The position numbers and the translations under genes were made by a program. The notes under the pieces were generated by a model. The model saw only the letters and a program-made list of their open reading frames with translations. It did not search any database and was not told the origin of the DNA. Of a stretch of 64,000 bases of DNA, positions 16,069-24,809 are shown one piece after another. Origin of the DNA: Paenibacillus anaericanus (lineage in GTDB: Bacteria > Bacillota > Bacilli > Paenibacillales > Paenibacillaceae); assembly GCF_003994475.1 (NCBI RefSeq), contig NZ_RZNY01000018.1, forward strand, positions 2,152 through 66,151. Reading direction: 5' to 3'. How positions within the stretch are numbered: the first letter of the stretch is position 1; every line of letters begins with the position of its first letter.

Positions 16069-18602
16069 TTTATCACCTTTTGCTGAAGGAAGTCTAAAGA
16101 CAACCTTGTTTTTTGGGCAATAGCAGTCTCCGTGGAACGGTATTTTACAAAATTAACAATATCATTTAAACAGTTAAGGTAAATGTTCCGTATTCTTCCT
16201 TGTGCCTGTTGCAGAATAGTTCCCGTTATTTCTATCGAATCGGAATATGAGGTATCCCATACTCCGCCGTCAAAGAATACGTGCGGATATTTTTTAAATA
16301 TGTCAGTTATGCACTCCTCATCAATATATAATAGAAAATCACCACTATCTTTCATATTACCAAGTTGACTGATATCCACACTTTGATTAAGCATGTTATT
16401 AACAAGGGTTCTTTTTTGTTCCTCTGGCATTTCATTGAAAATATCCAAAGTCAGTTCTTGGAGCAACTCCGGTAGTCTTTCTTTCATTTGCGCAAAAAAA
16501 ACATTAACATCTTCTCTAATTTTTTCTGGGCTGTCTTCAAGTTCCTCAGCCCATCTGGTATTTAATATCTGCCACTCAATATTAGACAAAGTATGTTGTC
16601 CGTGATACTGTTTACCGGATAACCTTCTGTTCATATCATAAATGAAAAGAGCAACTTCAGCCGCTATCATTTGTTCAGGTCGGATTCTGAAAGATTTGAA
16701 AACTTTATGTGCCTTATCTAAATAAATTTCGATATCTTCCCCTTTAAATGCAATTAGGGGTACTCCGACTTTTTGTAGATTTGCTTTTATTGGATTATGC
16801 GTTATATAAACATTTACATCTACAGGAGAACTGTAAGTGCCATCAGCCAACATAATAGAACATCCCGGACAAGACAATTCATCCGACTTGTTCGCATTTT
16901 TAAATAAAAACTCTTGTGACGTTGTATTTTCTTTTCCCTTTTCTTCATTGCATGATGTGCAGTTCTTTTCAGTTGCTCTGTTTTTAATACCACAAACCAA
17001 ACATACCCAAGGCTCTTCTATTCTAGGAACCTGAGATAGGCCACATTCCGGGCACATTTCTGCAGATTTTGGTATTTCACATTTGCAGTCTGGATTAATG
17101 CATGGCTTACCAATTAAAACGAAACCACATACTGTACAAATATCATGTTCTTTTAAATTTTGGGCATTACACGTAGGACATTCAACAAGTTCCTCTAAGG
17201 GTTGTGAATCTGCTTGCTCGACCAGTTTCCACCATTCTGAATCATCATAGTAACCCGGAAGTTTATCGAGAAACTTCTGATAATATTCCTTCTCAATATC
17301 CCTGGAAATCCTTTTCGGTCCATTTTCCTCCTTATCCCAATAACCCATATATAAATCAGATCTACCGGGTCTCCTCACTCTACGGAAACCTTGGAACAGT
17401 TTAAAAATAAAACTCCCATTTCTATCTGCACCTGGCTTGCTAGGCTGTAAAGAACTTTCGCCCCTTAAGTAAGTAATTGCCCGCTGCCATTCAGGACTGC
17501 TTCTCTGAAAGTCCTGCTTCAGGAAATCGACAGGGACGTGATTTAGGTGCACTTCCCCTACGATTCTTCCATACTGACCGTCGATCGGGTAATCCTTAAT
17601 TATTTTTTTGAATTCATCTACAAATTCAAAAAAGGCTGTTTTCTCAGCAATTCGAATAGCTCTACCGTTCCGAATCAAATCTATTCCATATTCAGTGCTA
17701 TCATCAAATCTCTGGATACCAACCCACCCTTTGATACGTTCCTCAACACTTCGGATACTTGAGGCTTTACAAGCAGGACACTCAATATGATCAGTCGGCA
17801 CAAGAGCCGTACAGTTACCGCATCGTCGTTGCACACCAATAACGTGATCAAATTCGTATTTTGCCTGAATCTGCCCGTTACCTTTACGCTCAACATACCT
17901 TGAAGAATCCCATACGCAATGTTCATACACGGTGCAAGGTTCTCCATTAACTACGATCCTTATCTCCCTTTTCGATAGAACCGAGGCATACCTTCGTCCT
18001 AATTCCGCTCTGACTCTTGGAAGTCCATATTGCACTAATCGTTTCACAAATTGACTATTCGCATTTCCTTCAGGCCACCATTGTTCTATTTCAATCACTG
18101 TTCCATGCGGCAACTCTTTGGGCTTGTCCACAATGAACACCGGTAGTTCGTAATCCTTTGTCTCATTTATATAATCTAAATCTATTTCTACGTTAATGGC
18201 TTTATCTTCGTTATTGCGCGCTGTTAACAGCTTGGTAGTTCTACCAAGCTTTCCAGTAGATATATTAAATCCCATTCCAAATAAACCTAAACTATCGTAT
18301 GGATTATTACCAGAAAACCCTGCTCTTATAGACTTTTCAGCCATATCTCTCGACATTCCAGGTCCGTTATCTCGGATCCTGATTTTTCCAATATTTTTAT
18401 TAAGATCAGCCATTCGTGGCAAATCTATTGAAATTAGAGGGTTTTCAATATTAATACCTGTAAGTTTCGCAGCCTGAAAAGAATCAATAGCATTATCAAC
18501 AAGTTCACAAAGTGCATCCAATGGTAACATTGGTGTATGTGTCAAGGCGATTAGAACCTTAGGATCTGGAGTGAAATCAAAAAAATATTCTGAATGAGTC
18601 AT
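16065..18602 (-). CDS. GHKL ATPase of MORC/MutL type with multiple zinc ribbons
   Basis: 845 residues. The N-terminal ATPase has the N-box ELVDNAID (33-40), DNGPGM (78-83) and the glycine-rich lid GLFGMGF (105-111), as in MutL, Hsp90 and MORC proteins. An S5-like segment follows with an inserted zinc ribbon (C261, C264, C275, C278). The middle has at least three more cysteine pair sets (475-492, 501-520, 534-551) and one CPGC at 578-581. The C-terminal ~250 residues are helical. MORC-like ATPases clamp DNA; the zinc array may read DNA or partner state. ATGA overlaps with both neighbours show a coupled operon. Confidence 0.88.
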   Translation of the reverse strand: MTHSEYFFDFTPDPKVLIALTHTPMLPLDALCELVDNAIDSFQAAKLTGINIENPLISIDLPRMADLNKNIGKIRIRDNGPGMSRDMAEKSIRAGFSGNNPYDSLGLFGMGFNISTGKLGRTTKLLTARNNEDKAINVEIDLDYINETKDYELPVFIVDKPKELPHGTVIEIEQWWPEGNANSQFVKRLVQYGLPRVRAELGRRYASVLSKREIRIVVNGEPCTVYEHCVWDSSRYVERKGNGQIQAKYEFDHVIGVQRRCGNCTALVPTDHIECPACKASSIRSVEERIKGWVGIQRFDDSTEYGIDLIRNGRAIRIAEKTAFFEFVDEFKKIIKDYPIDGQYGRIVGEVHLNHVPVDFLKQDFQRSSPEWQRAITYLRGESSLQPSKPGADRNGSFIFKLFQGFRRVRRPGRSDLYMGYWDKEENGPKRISRDIEKEYYQKFLDKLPGYYDDSEWWKLVEQADSQPLEELVECPTCNAQNLKEHDICTVCGFVLIGKPCINPDCKCEIPKSAEMCPECGLSQVPRIEEPWVCLVCGIKNRATEKNCTSCNEEKGKENTTSQEFLFKNANKSDELSCPGCSIMLADGTYSSPVDVNVYITHNPIKANLQKVGVPLIAFKGEDIEIYLDKAHKVFKSFRIRPEQMIAAEVALFIYDMNRRLSGKQYHGQHTLSNIEWQILNTRWAEELEDSPEKIREDVNVFFAQMKERLPELLQELTLDIFNEMPEEQKRTLVNNMLNQSVDISQLGNMKDSGDFLLYIDEECITDIFKKYPHVFFDGGVWDTSYSDSIEITGTILQQAQGRIRNIYLNCLNDIVNFVKYRSTETAIAQKTRLSLDFLQQKVIK

Positions 18603-19732
18603 TTAGGGTCCTCCTCTATCATTCTCCTAATTGCAAGTGCCATAACATGAGCTAATTTAACAGGCACACCGTTACCTATTGTTTTAAACTTATGTGTCAA
18701 AGGCATGTCTGATGGGAGCACATAGGTATCGGGAACACTTTGAATCCTTAATGCCTCACGGACAGTTAGCCTTCTTGGCTGTGTGGGATGCAGATGTACT
18801 TCATTGTTTCCGTAAGCAGCGGTAGGACTATATCGCCAACGATGTAGTCGCTTAAAACTTTTTCGTGACACATCCCCTTCATATATAACATGATACTTAT
18901 CACTTATGGGCCTCAAACCTTCTAAACCATTTGGTAAGGAAGAAATCTCCTCTAGATCACAAATAATCGAGCCAACCATTAATTCCTCTGGAATATCATA
19001 GGGCTTTTCCAATTCCATGCCAAAGGGGGACTCAGTAGGCCAGATAAATTTTTGTTTTGCTCCTGAATACCTTAGATCTACAGGCCAATGGAACCAACAA
19101 TAGTCTTTTGGAATATTCCTTACACCAAGCTTTTTTTTTAACCATTTCTTATTTAAACCCACCATAAATACTCTCTCTCTGTCCTGGGGCACTCCAAAAT
19201 CCAAAGAATTCAGAACGCGGGCATCCGTTACATAATATTCTGCAAACTTCATCCTTAGACTGTCAAAGAACTCCCGATGCCTTGCAGTTTTAAAAAGTCC
19301 CTTAACATTCTCAAAGACAAAAAAGGTTGGCTGGAGATCTAGTATCTTATCTACGTATATCTTTGATAGTGTCCCATGCTCTCCTGTACGTCCCCTATTC
19401 TTTCCTCCTACTGAAAAGTCCGGGCATGGTGGCCCACCAATTATTCCAAATGTATCTGGAATCTGAATATTATTAAAAGCTTCTTTGGCTATCTGATTAG
19501 GTCCAATCCCTATTATTGATGAGGTATTTGTAATTCTATGCTGTTTTCCAGTCATTGAACTGATTCCACATTCGAATCCTTTAACAAAGTTCGGATTAAA
19601 TTCATTAGACCAAACCGTTTGAAATCCCGCCTGCATAAAGCCGATATCCATGAACCCCGCTCCCGTAAAAAAGGATAGGATTGGTATTTTAGGAATGGTA
19701 TATTTATTAAATTCTGGAGATGAAATACGCAT
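18599..19732 (-). CDS. DNA cytosine-5 methyltransferase (Dcm family)
   Basis: 377 residues with the 5mC methyltransferase motifs: FFTGAGFMDIGF (motif I, SAM), PPCPDFS at 101-107 with nucleophile C103, FENVKG (motif VI), QDRERVF (motif VIII), and a late GNGVP (motif X). The nucleophile loop is PCPD instead of the usual PCQG. The target region includes SRKSFKRLHRWRYSPTAAYG, shared with the divergent methyltransferase at 19972. It heads the GHKL/nuclease-helicase operon (ATGA overlap with the GHKL gene; RBS AGGGAG). Likely marks self DNA for that system. Confidence 0.92.
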   Translation of the reverse strand: MRISSPEFNKYTIPKIPILSFFTGAGFMDIGFMQAGFQTVWSNEFNPNFVKGFECGISSMTGKQHRITNTSSIIGIGPNQIAKEAFNNIQIPDTFGIIGGPPCPDFSVGGKNRGRTGEHGTLSKIYVDKILDLQPTFFVFENVKGLFKTARHREFFDSLRMKFAEYYVTDARVLNSLDFGVPQDRERVFMVGLNKKWLKKKLGVRNIPKDYCWFHWPVDLRYSGAKQKFIWPTESPFGMELEKPYDIPEELMVGSIICDLEEISSLPNGLEGLRPISDKYHVIYEGDVSRKSFKRLHRWRYSPTAAYGNNEVHLHPTQPRRLTVREALRIQSVPDTYVLPSDMPLTHKFKTIGNGVPVKLAHVMALAIRRMIEEDPK

Positions 19733-19971
19733 ACTATCTCCCTTCTATATTTCCGGTTATTGTAATTTTCGACATTTTGAGCTGATATCCCTTCATCAAT
19801 AATTTATAAATATATAACAAAGGGGATATTGACCATATCATATAATTCATGGTTTGATTATTTGAGAACGTATGTTCTTTGTGTTTTTTTATATATGGTT
19901 CAAATTGTTGTTTGATGGATTATCTAAGATGGTTCATAATAGTTATAGATTGAAAGGCAGGTTAATGGAAG
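19733..19971. promoter_or_regulatory. Divergent methyltransferase promoter region with LexA-like box
   Basis: This 239-base AT-rich gap drives both methyltransferase genes. At 19866-19879 AGAACGTATGTTCT is a perfect dyad that fits 12 of 14 positions of the Firmicute LexA/DinR consensus. Repeated TGGTTYAWA-like words (around 19851, 19899 and 19932) could be binding sites too. SOS control is a hypothesis. Confidence 0.35.
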
Positions 19972-21081
19972 ATGACATATAGTATTGTTTCACTTTTCTC
20001 TGGAGCGGGTTTTCTAGATTTTGGTTTTAGTGAGAATGGATTTGACATTATCCGCGGCTATGAATTGATCAAGGAGTTTGCTGATGCAAACAACTATAAC
20101 CACCAGCTCAGATATGGACATACTGATACATTTATCTCACATGGGGATATAACATTAGTAGAGCCTAAAGATATTCCAAAGGCTCGCGGTGTCATTGGTG
20201 GACCACCCTGTCAGGACTTTTCCATAGGAAATGCAAATAGCCCTGGTGTTGATGGGGATAGGGGGAAACTAGTTTGGGACTTTCTAGATAAAATTAGTTA
20301 TCTAAATCCTGACTTCTTTCTCTTCGAAAATGTGGAGGCTCTGTACAGGACGAAGAAGCACCGTCAGGAAGCTCTAGAACCAATGATTAAGAAATTTGGT
20401 GAGATGGGTTACACGGTATACTTCAAGGTTCTAAATACCTTGGAATATGGTATACCCCAGGATCGTTCCCGCGTCTTTATTGTAGGAATAAAAAATCAAA
20501 TTGTACTTTCTCTCAACTCAGTCGGCTTGCCTGGTTTCGAATGGCCTGAACCTAGCCTTCTAAAGCCTAAGACTACATACAACTGGCCGGATGTGATGGA
20601 TTTTGGAGCAGTAATTGATGAAGAAGAATACAGAGGCGCTTCCGCTGTCCCTTATGAATTAACCATACATTCTGTAATTGGAAATACCGAGGAATTGTCA
20701 GGGCTACCGAATCATGTAGCATTCCGACCCTACTCGAATCGTTTTTTGACAGTCCCCGAGGGGGACGTGAAGCGGAAATCATTTAAGAGGTTACACCGTT
20801 TCCGGTATAGTCCTACTGTTGCATACGGAAATAACGAAGTTCATTTGCATCCAACGCTTCCAAGACGGTTGACAGTTCGGGAGGCATTACGACTTCAATC
20901 AGTTCCTGACTGGTACCAATTTAGAGAAAATACCCCATTAGGAAAAATGTTTAAAATGGTTAGTAATGGCGTTGCATTCCGACTGGCTGAACTTTTGGCA
21001 ATACAAATTAAGAAAGTATTAGATGAATATAATGAAATTGAAATGAGCAAAAACAGTTCCACTTCTATAGTTATATCTTGA
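19972..21081 (+). CDS. Second DNA cytosine-5 methyltransferase (Dcm family)
   Basis: 369 residues: motif I SLFSGAGFLDFGFS, PPCQDFS at 78-84 with C80, FENVEA, QDRSRVF, and SNGVAFRL as a variant motif X. It is a paralogue of the divergent 377-aa enzyme: both share a SRKSFKRLHR/KRKSFKRLHR block, AYGNNEVHLHPT and PRRLTVREALR. The variable regions differ, so the two may methylate different sites or the two strands of an asymmetric site. It is the only plus-strand gene of the cluster and ends in its own terminator. Confidence 0.92.
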   Translation: MTYSIVSLFSGAGFLDFGFSENGFDIIRGYELIKEFADANNYNHQLRYGHTDTFISHGDITLVEPKDIPKARGVIGGPPCQDFSIGNANSPGVDGDRGKLVWDFLDKISYLNPDFFLFENVEALYRTKKHRQEALEPMIKKFGEMGYTVYFKVLNTLEYGIPQDRSRVFIVGIKNQIVLSLNSVGLPGFEWPEPSLLKPKTTYNWPDVMDFGAVIDEEEYRGASAVPYELTIHSVIGNTEELSGLPNHVAFRPYSNRFLTVPEGDVKRKSFKRLHRFRYSPTVAYGNNEVHLHPTLPRRLTVREALRLQSVPDWYQFRENTPLGKMFKMVSNGVAFRLAELLAIQIKKVLDEYNEIEMSKNSSTSIVIS

Positions 21082-21112
21082 GAGAAGTCCCTGTAGGGAT
21101 TTCTCTCTTTTA
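21080..21112 (+). terminator. Terminator of the plus-strand methyltransferase gene
   Basis: GAGAGAAGTCCC-TGTA-GGGATTTCTCTC followed by TTT right after the stop codon; a strong hairpin with one mismatch. Confidence 0.8.
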
Positions 21113-21433
21113 TTAGGACTAAAGTTTAAATTCAATATCAGATGTTGTATTAGAACTAGAGCGTTTTACATAACATATTTTGCTGTTTAAGTGATGAAGA
21201 AGATGTCCGTTTTCTCGGCCTCGAAATACCTAACTCCTTCACGAAGGTAGGCCCTGTGTCTCATTCCAGTAGCCAAATGTCACTAAAATCTGATCCATAC
21301 TGTAGATACAGTAGATATCAAGTGGACAAGTGAATGGGAACTCATCATTTTTATCCACAAAATAGAGATGGCCCTCGTTATATTTTAGAGTATCCACAGA
21401 ATCGGCCAATCAAGATGAAACCTTCCTATTCTT
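21113..21433. other. Gene-free stretch
   Basis: No intact gene is seen. The right part (about 21340-21430), read on the minus strand, has GRFCGYSKI before a stop, resembling a decayed second zinc finger of the nuclease pseudogene that follows. The left part has no signal I can name. Confidence 0.3.
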
Positions 21434-22020
21434 TCACTGTGGATACTTACTACAACTCCAGAAAGCATCCCCACTCTTATTCTTCCTCTTCACCATCGGT
21501 GCCCCGTACTTACACATGACAGATGCGCCTGAGTCAGTCTTGGACTTTGCGCCACTGCTACCTTAGCATGCTACGTAGAAACTAGCTCTACCTTTTCGTC
21601 CATAGGCTGCCATTCCCCCCACTCCATTAGCTTCTGTTCAAAAATTCCGCCGCGCCAATAATCCACTATAAACTGCTCGGCTTCCTGCTTCGCTTTCGGA
21701 GTCAGATCTGATGTCGTAACTATCAAGCTAAGAATACAATCATAATCATATTTAGCTTCAACCAATTCACGAACTGTTTGCCACCCACATTATTATGATC
21801 CCCATAACATTTGGCTTGAACTGCCGTCTTCTCTCCCTGCTGATCCGTAATAACCAGATCAACACCACTATATTTGCCCCCAACACCAACCTCTTTGACA
21901 ACATATCCTTGGTCCCGAAAATATAACGAGAGCAGACGCTCAAATTTCTTTATTTCACAGGTATATCCAGTATTGTAGGTATCACAATTCTCGCCTGTTC
22001 CTGGTTTGTTCTTCAGGATC
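21434..22020 (-). pseudogene. Broken Mrr-like restriction endonuclease with topoisomerase-type zinc finger
   Basis: Three minus-strand frame pieces make one protein. Around 21780-21975 lies FERLLSLYFRDQGYVVKEVG, then GGKYSGVDLVITD and AVQAKCYG: an Mrr-cat core with D and QxK. Next comes VEAKYDYDCILSLIVTTSDL (21571-21765) in another frame; restoring one lost base near 21773 would join it (KQ-VRELVEAK). A third frame (21434-21545) gives MCKYGAPMVKRKNKSGDAFW then SCSKYP, a C4 topoisomerase-type zinc finger that stops where its last cysteine should be. No start codon is visible. The gene is dead; an active copy would be a type IV/Mrr-like nuclease. Confidence 0.75.
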
Positions 22021-22079
22021 TAAGCACGTATCCTCGCGACGTACTAAAGACTTTCATTCCTAATTCGATGTGTGTCCAA

Positions 22080-22118
22080 GTGCATAAAAAATCACCGATG
22101 CACTAAGCATCAGTGATT
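22080..22118 (-). terminator. Terminator hairpin related to the XRE-gene dyad
   Basis: On the minus strand AAATCACtGATGC-TTAGT-GCATCgGTGATTTTTTATG forms an 11-bp stem with a T-run, about 130 bases past the SIR2 stop. The sequence matches the XRE gene at about 1665-1710, with paired changes (ATCGC/GCGAT there, ATCAC/GTGAT here) that keep the stem. Confidence 0.6.
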
Positions 22119-22247
22119 TATGTGAGACATTTTGAATAGTTTATGTTTTTCCAATAGATCTTTTAGATCTTAGTATACTATTTGCTTTATAAATCTAGAG
22201 AAGTTGACACATACATGAGAATCAAAAGTATATTATATTTATTATGC

Positions 22248-23261
22248 CTATTTGCTCCTAATGCTCAAGTCATCCGGAAACACAGTACCCCAATGCGTTT
22301 GTCCTAAAAACCCATTTCCATCAAAGGCTATTTTTATACGGTCTCCAAATATTTTGCAATATCTTTTTCCTAATTGAGTCTTATCAGAGTCCACTCCTAT
22401 AATAATGACTTCCTCTAAGATATTTTTCCGGCTAATAGCACTTTTGATCAGGTTGATAATCGGATAGTCCGATAATGCCATAGAATAACCAATAAAAATA
22501 AGTCTTTTCGCCTGTGATACAGAATCTGCCGCAGCTAACCAAACATTATTTAACCGTTGTATATTATAAGATTTTAACAGAGTCGGAGTAATAATAACTG
22601 GCTCGGAATAGGTGTTTCCACAAATAGTACAAGTATAATAGTTGCTATATAAAAGATGAGCAACCGGCGTATTATGAACATGTATTTTCTGACAAAACGG
22701 GCACAATGACCAATTTAAAGATCCATGAAGTTTTAGTAAATTAAAACGAGGAGTAGTTGTTAATATAGAATCAAATCCATAATTAATTTTTTGTTTTTGG
22801 CTTTTTTTATAAGCGTTATTTATTGCATCATCTAACAAAGTATCATAATTCAGCGAAATGATATTAACTTCTTTTCTTTTTATAAACAACTCATTAATAA
22901 ACCTTTTATGCTTCTCATTTGAAGTTATAGATTCTACAATTGTTCTAGATATTAAATTAACTAACCCTCGTTTTATCTGGTTTAGTTTTGTAGTAGTGTG
23001 AAATGAGCTTAGACTATAATTATTGGAAATTGCATAGTCCACTATTGTAACAATTTCATCAATTGTTGGATAGTCATTTATTGCTGCACTACTGCTGCTT
23101 GGATTTTTACCAAAATAATCACTTAAAAACTTCCATGTACTTATTATTGGTTCGGATGTATCGTTAGCTAACTTTTCAAAAGATCTACCAATAAAGTTAG
23201 ATATTAAAGGAGCCCCCTCTGGAAATGAAGCTCCAGCACCAAATATATAAACAGTAGACAT
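22248..23261 (-). CDS. SIR2-like NADase-type effector with zinc-ribbon insert
   Basis: 337 residues of the SIR2_2 kind: GAGAS at 8-12, SLNYDTLLD at 136-144, KLHGSLNW at 177-184 (H179) and FIGYS at 256-260. The N138/H179 pair corresponds to catalytic residues of bacterial SIR2 defence NADases. A treble cysteine-pair insert (CPFC 187-190, CTIC 211-214) forms a zinc ribbon, as in true sirtuins. Its start overlaps the GHKL stop by one base (TAATG), so it is translationally coupled. Likely role: NAD+ depletion on signal from the GHKL ATPase. Activity is inferred from the family. Confidence 0.86.
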   Translation of the reverse strand: MSTVYIFGAGASFPEGAPLISNFIGRSFEKLANDTSEPIISTWKFLSDYFGKNPSSSSAAINDYPTIDEIVTIVDYAISNNYSLSSFHTTTKLNQIKRGLVNLISRTIVESITSNEKHKRFINELFIKRKEVNIISLNYDTLLDDAINNAYKKSQKQKINYGFDSILTTTPRFNLLKLHGSLNWSLCPFCQKIHVHNTPVAHLLYSNYYTCTICGNTYSEPVIITPTLLKSYNIQRLNNVWLAAADSVSQAKRLIFIGYSMALSDYPIINLIKSAISRKNILEEVIIIGVDSDKTQLGKRYCKIFGDRIKIAFDGNGFLGQTHWGTVFPDDLSIRSK

Positions 23262-24808
23262 TATTCACCTCTAAAAGATATAACATCATTGAGTTTCTCT
23301 ATCATTAATATTTTAGCATTATCAAAACATTCATTATTAAATACAGCAAATATAGTATAGAGCACTTGTTTTGAGAAGTTGGGATTACAAGAAATATACG
23401 TCATATACCTTGAAATAAGCGGGTTATTTAAATCCAATGTAATTTCCCTATTATAATGGTTTATATCACATATTTGGTTATACTTCCCACCTGTAATAAA
23501 TAATACTTTCCATCTAACAGTCTTAATGAAAAGGTCTATTTCCTTGGCAGTTCTATTATTTCTAATAACAGTTACGTCTGTTTGGGAGTTGGCGGCATCA
23601 TTCTTTGTTTCATTTAAATTAGAAGACGAAATGTCAGTAGTATCGATTTCTCCTGAATTAGTAACCTTTTCCTTGTCAGTAGATACTACTGTCACACTAT
23701 CTTGTTGGGGACTACTCTTTGTATCCCTTTTTCCAGAATTCGACTTATTGGCTGAAGCTTTTGTTTCATATGACTGTCCACCTTGTATGTTCGACTTAAT
23801 TTCTTTATCCTGTTTTTTCTTAAGCTTCGTCCATTCCTTGGTTTTCTTATCGATTTTTGCCCTAATACTATTTTCTCTTAGCCATTTCTCAAATACCTCC
23901 ACAAATTCTAGATATTCAAATGAATCTTTTATAATCTCAGTTTTTGTAATATTTGATCTAAAACCTTGTAAAAAAATTTCTCCAACTAGCAAGCGCATCT
24001 CTGGGTGAGCCCCTAAACCAATCCAAATATTATAATCCAATAATCTACCATTCAGGTATAAGTGAAACCCATTTTCTGTATCTGAGGTAGTAGATTTAAT
24101 TAATGACTTTGATACGCCTACCCACCCACTTACATCACAGATTTCTTCGTTTAAACCTGGGATAGTGAAATTAAATGCTTCCTTCCAATATGTATCAAAT
24201 TTATATGGTACTATTTCATTGTTATTTACTTTAAGAGTTAATTTCCCTTCAATTAAGAACTGCGAAAATGTTTTAGAAAAGTGTGAATTAATATTTTTAA
24301 TATCATCTTCTCTTCGAGGTCGTTTTAAATTTGAAACCGTGATAACAGTTCCTTCTTTAAACGTCTTAGCCTTTTCATTGACCTCAATTTTCCATACACC
24401 AGAGAAATTATACAAAGACATCTCATATAAGTTCTTAAATGGATTTTGTAATTTTAGGTATAATGAATGTTTCATCTCCGCCGTAGCTGTTTCAATTTCA
24501 ACACAATCTCCTAAAAAGGCAGAAGCGGTTTTCAGGCCAAACCCATACCCTCCAACTGAGCCTATTTTCCTCTTACTATCAGCAGGCGCTAGAGCATTCT
24601 TTAAATCATTTAAATTCATTCCACTTGAGGTATCTCTAACCTCAATAGCATCTTCTAAAAGGGTAACATCAATTGTCGTTGAATCGAGTCTAGCATCATA
24701 TGAATTATCTACAAATTCAGCAATCGCTCTACTTATTGTAATATTTTGGTTCCCCATAGTCCAGAACAAACGTTCTGAGGCAGCAATTTCAATAACGTAG
24801 TTATTCAT
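23261..24808 (-). CDS. GHKL ATPase (MORC/MutL-like) of the SIR2 cluster
   Basis: 515 residues from the ATG at 24808, which has AAAGGAG ten bases upstream; an earlier ATG at 24832 lies inside the methyltransferase gene without a ribosome site. ATPase motifs: EFVDNSYDA (31-39), VRDTSSGM (57-64), GGYGFGLKTAS (86-96). A transducer-like segment follows, with LHLYLNGRLLDYN-like and GFRSNITKTEI patches. A low-complexity Ser/Thr/Asn/Lys linker spans about 350-430, and a compact C-terminal domain of about 85 residues ends the protein. It differs strongly from the zinc-rich GHKL at 16065, so two separate systems are present. Probable sensor for the SIR2 partner. Confidence 0.87.
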   Translation of the reverse strand: MNNYVIEIAASERLFWTMGNQNITISRAIAEFVDNSYDARLDSTTIDVTLLEDAIEVRDTSSGMNLNDLKNALAPADSKRKIGSVGGYGFGLKTASAFLGDCVEIETATAEMKHSLYLKLQNPFKNLYEMSLYNFSGVWKIEVNEKAKTFKEGTVITVSNLKRPRREDDIKNINSHFSKTFSQFLIEGKLTLKVNNNEIVPYKFDTYWKEAFNFTIPGLNEEICDVSGWVGVSKSLIKSTTSDTENGFHLYLNGRLLDYNIWIGLGAHPEMRLLVGEIFLQGFRSNITKTEIIKDSFEYLEFVEVFEKWLRENSIRAKIDKKTKEWTKLKKKQDKEIKSNIQGGQSYETKASANKSNSGKRDTKSSPQQDSVTVVSTDKEKVTNSGEIDTTDISSSNLNETKNDAANSQTDVTVIRNNRTAKEIDLFIKTVRWKVLFITGGKYNQICDINHYNREITLDLNNPLISRYMTYISCNPNFSKQVLYTIFAVFNNECFDNAKILMIEKLNDVISFRGE

Positions 24809-24809
24809 T

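Noticed and set aside
1747-21577. Shared 11-mer CATGCTACGTA at 1747 and 21567 as possible attachment sites
   Set aside because: Many 11-base matches are expected by chance in a window of this size, and no integrase gene is present.
24771-24785. LexA-like GAAC-N4-GTTC in the GHKL gene of the SIR2 cluster
   Set aside because: Lies inside coding sequence; about one such match is expected by chance in 64 kb.
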